Shown here in pieces: positions 14,642-21,318 of a stretch of DNA of 21,318 nt. Both the position numbers and the translations under genes were made by a program. Below the pieces are notes generated by a model. The model searched no databases. It saw only the letters and a list, made by a program, of their open reading frames with translations, and was not told where the DNA came from. Position 1 is the first letter of the stretch, and the number at the start of each line of letters is the position of its first letter. Source of the stretch: a virus; the IMG/VR virus record IMGVR_UViG_3300031707_000219, positions 1 to 21,318 of that record; one strand, written 5' to 3'.

Positions 14642-15032
14642 CGGTGATGTAGTCGTTGATTTACAGGGAGATGTTATTGTTCTTGAAGGATATGATAAGT
14701 TAAATCAAGACCTTCAACGGTTAATGGTTACGTCTCATGGAGACAATAAATTTGACGTCAACGAAGGTTGTGGTGTGATAGATTTGCTTGGCAAGGCATT
14801 GCCAAGGGACCTTGCAGAAATGATACTTAATAAGGATATATATATGGGATTAAAGCATATGATTGACCAACAGAACGCACAATCGTTGATACAGGTCTTA
14901 TCGGCTTATGAACAGATAGCGACAATTGATGCCATTGTTCTCAAACAAATATCTCTTAAAGCAATAGAATTTGATATTGTGTTGACCACAGCAAGAGGAT
15001 TAGAAAAAGCGTTTGCTGTTAGCGTAAAATAA
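14616..15032 (+). CDS. Baseplate wedge protein, gp25/gpW-like
   Basis: 138 residues, normal size for the family. The N-terminus DLQLDNGDVVVDLQGDVIVLEGYDKLNQDLQRLM is the characteristic pattern (split here as DLQLDNGD, GDVIVLEG, LNQDLQRLM), followed by a DNKFDVNEGCGV loop, a helix and a C-terminal beta strand pair (IDAIVLKQIS, IEFDIVLTT). gp25-like proteins fold like a lysozyme relative without catalysis and initiate sheath polymerisation at the baseplate. Encoded directly before the gpJ-like gene, as in P2 (W then J) and many other contractile systems. The base pairing AGGAGGT upstream is strong. Confidence 0.9.
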   Translation: MSYDLQLDNGDVVVDLQGDVIVLEGYDKLNQDLQRLMVTSHGDNKFDVNEGCGVIDLLGKALPRDLAEMILNKDIYMGLKHMIDQQNAQSLIQVLSAYEQIATIDAIVLKQISLKAIEFDIVLTTARGLEKAFAVSVK

Positions 15033-15044
15033 AAGGAGTATACT

Positions 15045-16676
15045 ATGCAGATAACGTCAGTAATTAACCAAATAACTCAAAGGATAATAAGAGGAAATAC
15101 TGCCGGAACAAGCGACCAGTTGCTTTATACTCCGATAGAAGTTGTTCGTGTCGGTATTAAAGCAAACACAAGCGATTATACTGTAACAATAGATTACAGG
15201 ATAGTGGGGTCAACTATCAGTTGGTCTCCTGCCGGAGCCGAACCTTCTCCCGGTCAAGCATACTATATCACTTATAAGTATAATCCTACCCAATATTTTA
15301 AAGATTTTGATACAATTTCTCAGGAACTTCAATCTGATTATAATACGGTTTTACCTAACCTTGATGTATCCAAATCGGCGGCACGAGACCTTTATATTAA
15401 TGTTCCTTCCAGGCAACTCGTTGATGAATATAATACGGCAAGGCATATTTCGCTCATCCAGATGCTGCAAAATGTCAGTGAATTATCAGATGCTGAATTG
15501 GATGCAATCGGTGTAAATTACAGCAAGCCAAGGCTTCCTGCCACAAAATCATCTGGTACAGCCAAGTTTTATATGAACATAGCCAGAGGATATTCTGTAA
15601 CCATTCCAGTAGGGACAAAAATAGCCACGATGCCTACTCTGACAAATAACCAGCAAATTACATTTTCTACCACGGAAGCAGTGACAATTCTTGCCAGCCA
15701 GTTATATGTTCTTGTGCCGATAGAAGCTGATAATGCCGGATTGCTTGGCAATGTCAGTGCAAACACTATTGTAATATTGATTGATACGCTTGATGTAGAC
15801 GGTGTAACAAATATTGTTGCTACAACAGGCGGTCAGGACCAGGAAACTAACGATGATTATGCCAAGCGGCTCATAGATGTTTTTAAGGCAAGGAATATTG
15901 CCACTGTAAATGGAATAAGAGGTCTCGTGCTGGCACAGCCGAATGTGATTGATGCTTACATAGCCGATGTCGGAGATTCTGTTATGGTTCGTGATGGTGG
16001 ATTAGGCGGTAAAGTAGATATATACATTCAGTCTGAATCGGGTTTTGAGGGTGAAGTTATCAATGAAGAATATGTTTATGCCGGCGATTACGTGTTCCTT
16101 AAACAGCCTGTAATCAGTATTGTATCAGTGGAAATAAGCGAAGGAAGCGGTCCTTACGTGACGGTACCGTCTGACGAATACGAGTTGGTGAAAGATACCG
16201 GATTATTCCAAAACTCAACACGTGCATTGGATAAGTTGCGGTTTGTTTATCCCGATATTCCGACTCCCGGCGACCTTATAAAAATCAGTTATGTATATAA
16301 CAAGTTGTTTAATGATATACAGGATTTGCTTGACAGCGATGCGTATCATCGTGCCGGCATAGATGATTTGGTCCGTGGCGCCCTTGAAACGTTTATTGAC
16401 GTAACCGGAGCCATTAAAATAGCGTCTGGGTATGTGTTTGCTGACGTTCAAACCAGCATAATCAATAGCATTACCGATTACATCGAAGCCAAAGAAATAG
16501 GCTCACTCATTGTGTATGGAGACATTATCAATATCATACACGATACGCCGGGTGTGGCAGATTTGATGCCATTGAGCAGGTTATGCAGAAGCACTGAATA
16601 TCTGGTTAATACGATACAATTGCGTGGAAACGAATATCCTCGTGCTGGAACAATTACAATAAACAGAATTGTATAG
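15045..16676 (+). CDS. Baseplate wedge protein, gpJ/gp6-like
   Basis: 543 residues with AAAAGGAGT upstream. The Baseplate_J core is clear: KSSGTAKFYMNIARGYSVTI followed by PVGTKIAT, TFSTTEAVTI, VPIEADNAGLLGNVSANTI, VVATTGGQDQETNDDYAKRL-type segment (here ATTGGQDQETNDDYAKRL), a helix and VIDAYIADVGDSVMVRDGG. A copy of the shared beta-domain lies in the N-terminus (residues 31-80), and a longer C-terminal domain (about 330-543) includes DYVFLKQPVISIVSVEISEG and the helical DLVRGALETFIDVTGAI. The protein forms the inter-wedge ring that controls baseplate opening. It stops at TAG, and the next gene follows in the same frame after GAG TAG AAA. Confidence 0.92.
   Translation: MQITSVINQITQRIIRGNTAGTSDQLLYTPIEVVRVGIKANTSDYTVTIDYRIVGSTISWSPAGAEPSPGQAYYITYKYNPTQYFKDFDTISQELQSDYNTVLPNLDVSKSAARDLYINVPSRQLVDEYNTARHISLIQMLQNVSELSDAELDAIGVNYSKPRLPATKSSGTAKFYMNIARGYSVTIPVGTKIATMPTLTNNQQITFSTTEAVTILASQLYVLVPIEADNAGLLGNVSANTIVILIDTLDVDGVTNIVATTGGQDQETNDDYAKRLIDVFKARNIATVNGIRGLVLAQPNVIDAYIADVGDSVMVRDGGLGGKVDIYIQSESGFEGEVINEEYVYAGDYVFLKQPVISIVSVEISEGSGPYVTVPSDEYELVKDTGLFQNSTRALDKLRFVYPDIPTPGDLIKISYVYNKLFNDIQDLLDSDAYHRAGIDDLVRGALETFIDVTGAIKIASGYVFADVQTSIINSITDYIEAKEIGSLIVYGDIINIIHDTPGVADLMPLSRLCRSTEYLVNTIQLRGNEYPRAGTITINRIV
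15135..15284 (+). other. Shared beta-domain (gpJ-like copy)
   Basis: Residues 31-80 of the gpJ-like protein: VVRVG, TSDYTVTIDYRI, STISWSPAG, EPSPGQAYYITYKY. Preceding RGNTAGTSDQL extends the match to the gpI-like copy (RGDTSDDVL) and to the neck copy (RGNYSSDSDIL). Confidence 0.75.
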
Positions 16677-16685
16677 GAGTAGAAA

Positions 16686-16967
16686 ATGCTTCTTAAATTC
16701 GCTACTTTTGAAGAACGGACAAACAAATTTTTTAATGCGATGTTGACAGACCTGAATCCGAAGATATACGCTTTAAGCACGGATAGGTTTGTGTTCCTGG
16801 ATAAACAACTATTATTAACAGGCAACACGGGGGTTCCGAATGTTCACGTTCAGGTTTATATAAACGGCGTATTAAACGCTGAAACAGATGCTTTGGGTGA
16901 TGGAAGTTTTTCTTTATATGTTACACCGGTAAGAGATGAAAATAATATAGTCGTAAGATTTGCATAA
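16686..16967 (+). CDS. Small Ig-like virion protein
   Basis: 93 residues with AGGAG eight bases upstream, in the same frame as the preceding gene. The N-terminus (about 1-28) is a Phe-rich helical segment (ATFEERTNKFFNAML), and the rest is one small Ig/carboxypeptidase-regulatory-like beta-sandwich: LTGNTGVPNVHVQVYINGVL, TDALGDGSFSLYVTPV, NNIVVRFA at the end. The G-x-F-S-L and NNIVV strands are the typical last two strands, so the domain looks complete rather than truncated. Placed between the gpJ-like and gpI-like genes, it may be a baseplate accessory or a connector to fibres. No exact family recognised. Confidence 0.75.
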   Translation: MLLKFATFEERTNKFFNAMLTDLNPKIYALSTDRFVFLDKQLLLTGNTGVPNVHVQVYINGVLNAETDALGDGSFSLYVTPVRDENNIVVRFA

Positions 16968-16991
16968 AAGATTGAGGATTGCGAGGATATT

Positions 16992-17981
16992 ATGGGAGAA
17001 TTCATTCCTACAAAATTAACTGCATCTAATCTCTTGGCGATGCTATTTGTTTACTCAAAACAGTTACAGTTATTGGACGAAGAACTTACCCGTGTGAAAA
17101 ATGACCAGAATATAATGACCTGCAGGGATGAATTTATAGAAAGCATATGGGGAGTCAAATTAGGGCAGGTATTTACTTCTGATTTTAATATTACTCAATA
17201 CAGGAACCTTCTCATAGCACTTGTCAAAGTTGCATTGCAGGATTCTACGAATCAGAACATCATTGATACCGTTCATGCTTATTTTCCAACAGCCGAAGTG
17301 GATATAGTGGAATATTGGAAAAGACCGGAAGACATGGTGGGTTATGACTGGCAGAATACGTCGTTCAAATTCATGGGAGCTGGAGGGCTGCTGGCAACAG
17401 AAGAAGTGGTCAGAGGAGATACATCTGATGATGTACTTAAAGGCAGAGTATATAGCATTACACGTGTAGGGTTAACTCCTACTTCAACCGATTATACCGA
17501 AGGTGTTGATTATGAAATACCTGCTAATCCCAATGATTATTTTATACATTGGCTTGGGAGCGGAGGAGACGAACCTGACGAAGGACAGACGTATTACGTT
17601 ACTTATACATGTTATGAGATACTGGGCAATGTCTGGAATGGCAACCATCCCTGGATACCTGACCTTGGCGTACTTGGGTTTTTCCTTTTTGGCGTCCAGA
17701 TATATTTAAGAGGAATCAATGCTGATGAATTAGGACAGGTTGAACAATACGTGATTCCAGCGTTACAGAGATTCGTAAAACCAGCTGGAATATATTACGA
17801 GATAATTATAACGGATATAGAGATGTTAGTAGCATATAAATTAAAAGACGAAAGCACGAGAATGATTCCATTAACTGATAGTATTTTAGGATTTGGCATG
17901 CAGCCATTTGGAAGTCCGGTTTCTGTGGGACCAAGCGACTTCGGATTCGGGTCCCCGAGTTTACCTGAATATGTCTTGTAA
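16992..17981 (+). CDS. Tail protein I-like baseplate wedge protein
   Basis: 329 residues with GAGGATATT upstream. The N-terminal half fits gpI-type proteins that follow gpJ: a helix pair (LLAMLFVYSKQLQLLDEELT), CRDEFIESIWGVKLG, then TQYRNLLIALVKVALQDST and NQNIIDTVHAYFPTAEVDI. A copy of the shared beta-domain is inserted at about residues 134-208. After it come the strongly aromatic GNVWNGNHPWIPDLG and a beta/helix region (GFFLFGVQIYLRGINADEL, YEIIITDIEMLVAYKL), and a Gly/Pro-rich tail GFGMQPFGSPVSVGPSDFGF. Such proteins connect the wedge to tail fibres. Compared with P2 gpI (176 residues) it is nearly twice as long, partly because of the inserted domain. Confidence 0.78.
   Translation: MGEFIPTKLTASNLLAMLFVYSKQLQLLDEELTRVKNDQNIMTCRDEFIESIWGVKLGQVFTSDFNITQYRNLLIALVKVALQDSTNQNIIDTVHAYFPTAEVDIVEYWKRPEDMVGYDWQNTSFKFMGAGGLLATEEVVRGDTSDDVLKGRVYSITRVGLTPTSTDYTEGVDYEIPANPNDYFIHWLGSGGDEPDEGQTYYVTYTCYEILGNVWNGNHPWIPDLGVLGFFLFGVQIYLRGINADELGQVEQYVIPALQRFVKPAGIYYEIIITDIEMLVAYKLKDESTRMIPLTDSILGFGMQPFGSPVSVGPSDFGFGSPSLPEYVL
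17391..17615 (+). other. Shared beta-domain (gpI-like copy)
   Basis: Residues about 134-208: VVRGDTSDDVL, VYSITRVG, STDYTEGVDYEI, FIHWLGSGG, EPDEGQTYYVTYTC. It is the copy closest in layout to that of the gpJ-like protein, with two extra residues before the I-x-W strand. Confidence 0.75.
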
Positions 17982-17991
17982 GGAGTGAAAT

Positions 17992-18747
17992 ATGAGCGGA
18001 TTAAATCCAAGTTCAATTGATTTAGCGGTATCGTCAAAAGTGCAGATGGCAAGTGTTTTGAAAGATTTGCTCCCTTCGGCAAGATTCGTTATAGCGGTAG
18101 GAAGCGGTCTGGTGGAGACTGGCAAAGACGTGAACCCTACGCAAGGTAATAATTTCCAGATGGAATGGGATGACGGCAGCGAACAAGTAGTTATCCATAA
18201 CGATTTTCCTGTTTATATAGATACGCTGTCGCAGGATTACTATTATATAGACGCAATAGACCCTTCTACCGACAAATATATAGCATTGGCTTCTCTTACA
18301 AACGGAGCGACTCCGTATAACCATCTGTTTCTTGTTAATGGGTCAGCCCATGTCGGGAGCATAGAAATTAAAGCGACAGCAAATACAACCGAGCCTACTC
18401 CCGTCGGAACAAAAGTTATATATATCGGCTGGGTCTACCGTGGAAACAATGACGAAATTATTCTGCATAATGTCGGCAGGCTTATAGACCTTACGTTTCT
18501 TTCAAATCCTGTTACTTATCTTGACTTTCTTGACCTGAATAATGGAGTTAAGGTTACTATTCAGCCTACTAATATATTGAGATATACAGGATTTTTTGGT
18601 CCTACAATAGTTAAGACAATCCGTGAAGTGGCTATATTCATTAAAGATTCCGACGCATATCCGCATATGTTTGCATATTCAAAGGTAACTGACCATTCAT
18701 TATTGGAATCGGAAAGTTTAAGAATACTCTGGGAAGTTATAATTTAA
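17992..18747 (+). CDS. Probable baseplate/tail-fibre-associated structural protein
   Basis: 251 residues with AAGGAGT upstream, between the gpI-like gene and the fibre gene. The protein is mostly beta: SARFVIAVGSGLV, NNFQMEWDDGSEQVVIHNDF, DYYYIDAIDPSTDKYIALAS, VGTKVIYIGWVYRG. The C-terminus has FGPTIVKTIREVAIFIKD and ESLRILWEVII, a terminal strand pattern (...L.I.W.I) common at the ends of phage tail and baseplate beta proteins. I do not recognise a defined family. Position suggests a fibre connector or minor fibre. Confidence 0.72.
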   Translation: MSGLNPSSIDLAVSSKVQMASVLKDLLPSARFVIAVGSGLVETGKDVNPTQGNNFQMEWDDGSEQVVIHNDFPVYIDTLSQDYYYIDAIDPSTDKYIALASLTNGATPYNHLFLVNGSAHVGSIEIKATANTTEPTPVGTKVIYIGWVYRGNNDEIILHNVGRLIDLTFLSNPVTYLDFLDLNNGVKVTIQPTNILRYTGFFGPTIVKTIREVAIFIKDSDAYPHMFAYSKVTDHSLLESESLRILWEVII

Positions 18748-18759
18748 CAGGAGGCACAG

Positions 18760-20733
18760 ATGACTGTAAGTAAAAGAGAATTTTTTGATGATGACTATTG
18801 GAAAGAAAAACGTTATAGTACTCTTATAGCTCAGCCAGGAAAAAATCCGGCTGATTTTGAATTTGTCGAGATGCAGGACATGTTGAATTATGAATCACAG
18901 CAATTCATAGATAACATAGTGAATTGCGGATTTATCGGTGATGGATTCAAGGTATTTGAAGCGGGTACGCCAAGCACGACCAAAATCCGTATATATAAGG
19001 GAAGGGGATGGGTCCAGGCAGGTGAACCAACTACAGGAGGACCTGAATTTTCCGGTATTAGAATGGAACTTCCTGATGTGCTTACAAATTATCCCACGTT
19101 GACATATGAGCATGCATTGACCGGAGATTATTATGAATTGACTATTACGGCACCCAATCCCACAGGATACCGGTATGATTTGGTTTTTGTAAAGTTTTAC
19201 AGGAAAGAATATGTTTCTGCTGATGACCCTGAAATGCAGGACGGAGTATTAGGCGAAACAATGCACCGTGAAAAATGGTATTATGAGTTCGTGTATCAGG
19301 AAGGAGACGGAGTTATCAAGAATCCCGATATATCAGGATTGACAGCCGGTCAGCATGGAGTGAAACTGGCAGTAATAGTCCGGCATGATAATGAGGTTAT
19401 TGTTGACGGTCCTACACCTACATCGCCAGATACTGCTATCTGGGATATGAGACCGAAATTTTCCTTTAGTGTAAATAATCTTTTGAATGGCGAAGTAATC
19501 ACAGTCGGCAAGAATGGCGGGCAGTATCAGAATATTTATGATATTTTTCCCAATCAGATAAGTGAAATGCCTGTTACTTTGCCTATTACACCGACAGCAG
19601 ATAACCCATATATTATAAAGTTACTGGCAGGTCTTCATACCTGTCCGTACCAGATTAATATCGGCACCACAGGATATATAAAAATTTGCGGTGAGGGAGT
19701 TGATAAAACCATACTGGAATTTGACGATTTGTATGATTTAATGTCAGATTCAATTTCATGGATTAATATCGGTTCTCTTGCAGCAGGTGCCACCATTGAA
19801 TTTTCTGATATGACGATAAGGATAAAAAACGATACTTATACAATAGATAATTGGCTGATAAAAATAAGTTCTGCCAATCCTGCCCTTCCGGGAGTAGTGA
19901 AATTTATCAACTGTAAAATAGGAGACCTTGGTCCAGCCGCAAATCTTGACATGGTATACGGTGGCATATACGTTTCCAATGGACTGGTTACTTTACTGAA
20001 CTGCGATGTGATAACGAGGTCTACAACCAAGCAAGCCATATATTCAACAAATTACAGCACTGTGAAAATTGAAGGGTCCAGGATAAAACAGTCGAAGTTT
20101 GTGGCTATAAGCACTGATACAACTGTCAACGGAATACTGGAACTGTCCGGCAGTGAAGTTCATGGAAACGACAGGTTATTGTATCTTAACGGCACAAATG
20201 CTTTAACTGACGTCAATGTTGTTAAAGAGGAATGGAACACAGGAGATACAACGACATCAGCCGATGCCGTTTACATTCTTGCGCCCACGGATTTCGCATC
20301 GGTTTATATGACGGGACCTTCGGGTAAGAACAAATTGCATGTTTCATATACTGCGAATTTTTTTGACTGTTCTCACGATGACGTTGTTTTATGCGACACG
20401 GATTATGCCATGAATTTTTTAAACTGCCTGTTTGTCGTTACCACCGCCGTGAATGTAATCAGTGTTGCCGGAACCTGCTCGCCTAATATCCAGAATTGCC
20501 TGTTTCGTTTAGGGCATGCCAATGCGGTGGGTGTTTATATTTCTACCGCAACTACTGCGGTACCAATAGTAACCCATTGCACTTTTCTCGGTGTTGCTAA
20601 TTATATGTTTGCCGGTGTTGCCAGTTCTGCTTTGAATGCAGGTTTTATTGCTGCACCTGCTTCAATGTTATTACAGAACGGGTCAAATATTACTATAGAA
20701 AACATTGAAGTGGATTTACCTGTATCATCGTAA
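18760..20733 (+). CDS. Tail fibre or tailspike with right-handed beta-helix
   Basis: 657 residues with CAGGAGGCAC upstream. The N-terminus (about 1-240) starts SKREFFDDDYWKEKRYSTLI followed by a Gln/Glu-rich helix, IRIYKGRGWVQAGEP and beta strands, an arrangement resembling DUF4815-type baseplate-attached fibre proteins. Residues about 245-625 are a pectate-lyase-like beta-helix: VGKNGGQYQNIYDI, IKICGEGVDKTILEF, then recurring short strands such as VKFINCKIG, VTLLNCDV, VKIEGSRIKQS, LELSGSEVHG, IQNCLFRLG and VTHCTFLG. Asn/Cys ladder positions (NCxI/V) recur along the helix. It probably binds or degrades host surface polysaccharide; no catalytic residues can be assigned from sequence alone. Ends in TAA TAA. 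Confidence 0.8.
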   Translation: MTVSKREFFDDDYWKEKRYSTLIAQPGKNPADFEFVEMQDMLNYESQQFIDNIVNCGFIGDGFKVFEAGTPSTTKIRIYKGRGWVQAGEPTTGGPEFSGIRMELPDVLTNYPTLTYEHALTGDYYELTITAPNPTGYRYDLVFVKFYRKEYVSADDPEMQDGVLGETMHREKWYYEFVYQEGDGVIKNPDISGLTAGQHGVKLAVIVRHDNEVIVDGPTPTSPDTAIWDMRPKFSFSVNNLLNGEVITVGKNGGQYQNIYDIFPNQISEMPVTLPITPTADNPYIIKLLAGLHTCPYQINIGTTGYIKICGEGVDKTILEFDDLYDLMSDSISWINIGSLAAGATIEFSDMTIRIKNDTYTIDNWLIKISSANPALPGVVKFINCKIGDLGPAANLDMVYGGIYVSNGLVTLLNCDVITRSTTKQAIYSTNYSTVKIEGSRIKQSKFVAISTDTTVNGILELSGSEVHGNDRLLYLNGTNALTDVNVVKEEWNTGDTTTSADAVYILAPTDFASVYMTGPSGKNKLHVSYTANFFDCSHDDVVLCDTDYAMNFLNCLFVVTTAVNVISVAGTCSPNIQNCLFRLGHANAVGVYISTATTAVPIVTHCTFLGVANYMFAGVASSALNAGFIAAPASMLLQNGSNITIENIEVDLPVSS

Positions 20734-20746
20734 TAAAGGAGGTATC

Positions 20747-21318
20747 ATGAATTTCTTAGGAATATTTTCTGATGCCGAAATTAAAAAGATTGAAGAAGAA
20801 CTGAAGCTTTTGAAAGAGAAAAAACTGCTCATTGACATGGCACGGTTGCAGGCATACGAAAAACAGTTTGTACCCGAGAACGACGCCAGGATAATTTCTA
20901 TGCTTCACCCGATTGTCAAGGTAATGGTCAGAAAGACACTTATTAAGGCAATACAGACCGGTCTGAAAATCGGGATTTTTGTGGGTGGCAGAACCTACGA
21001 AAAACAGGCGGTAGAGTATGCCAAAGGCAGGAGACTGGTAAATGGTGTCTGGCAGGTAATAAACCAAAAGGAAGTGGTCACAGATGCCAAACCAGGCTAT
21101 TCCTGGCACAATTACTTCCTTGCCGTTGACATTGTAATGGACGGCAGCCCAAAACCCGGTTTACAGCCTTCCTGGGAAGCGTTTAAGGATGCCAATGGGG
21201 ATAAAGTCAACGACTGGACACAATTGGGAGGAATCGGTGAATCATTCGGTTTAACCTGGGGTGGCAGATGGAAACCGCCGGAAGCGCCGGTAGATGCTCC
21301 TCATTTCCAATATCATGG
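20747..21318 (+). CDS. M15-family peptidoglycan peptidase (endolysin), 3' end cut off
   Basis: Starts at the ATG at 20747 behind AAAGGAGGT and is open to the window edge (190 complete codons visible). Residues about 8-45 are a charged helix (EIKKIEEELKLLKEKK). The catalytic part shows GGRTYEKQAVEYAKGR (R82), SWHNYFLAVDI with H121 and D128, a Trp-containing loop, FGLTWGGRW and DAPHFQ with H186. S-x-H-x6-D plus P-H-F-Q are the zinc ligands of M15 L-Ala-D-Glu/D-Ala-D-Ala peptidases such as T5 and Listeria phage endolysins. F at the usual G of the HNYGLAVDI motif is a small variation. The protein would cleave peptidoglycan peptides at lysis. No signal peptide is seen, so a holin would be needed. 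Last residues lie beyond the window. Confidence 0.9.
   Translation, partial: MNFLGIFSDAEIKKIEEELKLLKEKKLLIDMARLQAYEKQFVPENDARIISMLHPIVKVMVRKTLIKAIQTGLKIGIFVGGRTYEKQAVEYAKGRRLVNGVWQVINQKEVVTDAKPGYSWHNYFLAVDIVMDGSPKPGLQPSWEAFKDANGDKVNDWTQLGGIGESFGLTWGGRWKPPEAPVDAPHFQYH

Noticed and set aside
16674-16685. Amber recoding joining the gpJ-like and Ig-like genes into one protein
   Set aside because: The two frames match, but two TAG codons would have to be read through, the second gene has its own AGGAG signal, and no accepted gene in the window contains an internal TAG, so table 11 code is adequate.
4900-17981. Type VI secretion or extracellular contractile injection system rather than a phage
   Set aside because: No AAA+ ATPase (ClpV or eCIS type), TssJ/L/M genes or toxin cargo are visible, while tape measure, frameshifted chaperones, homing endonuclease and endolysin fit a phage. 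A tailocin cannot be ruled out without the flanking genes.

Overview
This window is part of a contractile-tail (myovirus-type) phage genome and encodes the neck-to-tail-fibre morphogenesis region. Every gene I accept is on the + strand. The genes are packed almost end to end, many joined by ATGA or TAATG start/stop overlaps, and I see no tRNA, rRNA, CRISPR array, insertion sequence, convincing promoter or intrinsic terminator. No stretch longer than 60 bases lacks a gene. Base composition is AT-rich and standard genetic code (table 11) explains all frames. A diderm (Gram-negative-type) host is suggested, weakly, by a lipoprotein with the topology of a unimolecular spanin. No terminase, portal or capsid gene lies in the window, so phage identity rests on the tail module together with the homing endonuclease, tape measure, spanin-like and endolysin genes; a phage-derived tailocin cannot be formally excluded.

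Layout. Positions 2-1903: the 3' end of an unidentified gene, a small membrane protein, a small unknown protein, and a protein joining an FN3-like domain to a head-tail adaptor-like domain. Positions 1908-2750: a free-standing homing endonuclease with a Vsr-like nuclease domain. Positions 2750-4872: two probable neck or tail-completion proteins, the first with a four-cysteine cluster. Positions 4900-6937: tail sheath and tail tube. Positions 6977-7755: tail assembly chaperones joined by a textbook -1 programmed frameshift (A AAT TTT plus a 10-bp stem-loop six bases downstream). Positions 7755-9650: tape measure. Positions 9659-13573: a tape-measure-proximal baseplate protein, the hub, and a gpV/gp5-type spike with an HTH tip motif and a CxxC pair. 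Positions 13573-14641: an unknown structural protein, a spanin-like lipoprotein and a 40-residue membrane peptide. Positions 14616-17981: the baseplate wedge set (gp25-like, gpJ/gp6-like, a small Ig-like protein, gpI-like). Positions 17992-20733: a tail protein and a beta-helix tail fibre or spike. Positions 20747-end: an M15-type peptidoglycan peptidase (endolysin), cut by the window edge.

How it works together: the chaperones coat the tape measure, tube polymerises along it to a length set by the tape, sheath assembles around the tube, the wedge proteins form the baseplate around hub and spike, and fibres attach at the periphery. Lysis functions (endolysin, spanin-like lipoprotein, possible small holin-like proteins) are interspersed with the tail genes. 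The most unusual feature is a beta-domain of similar sequence in four different virion proteins (neck, sheath, gpJ-like and gpI-like).
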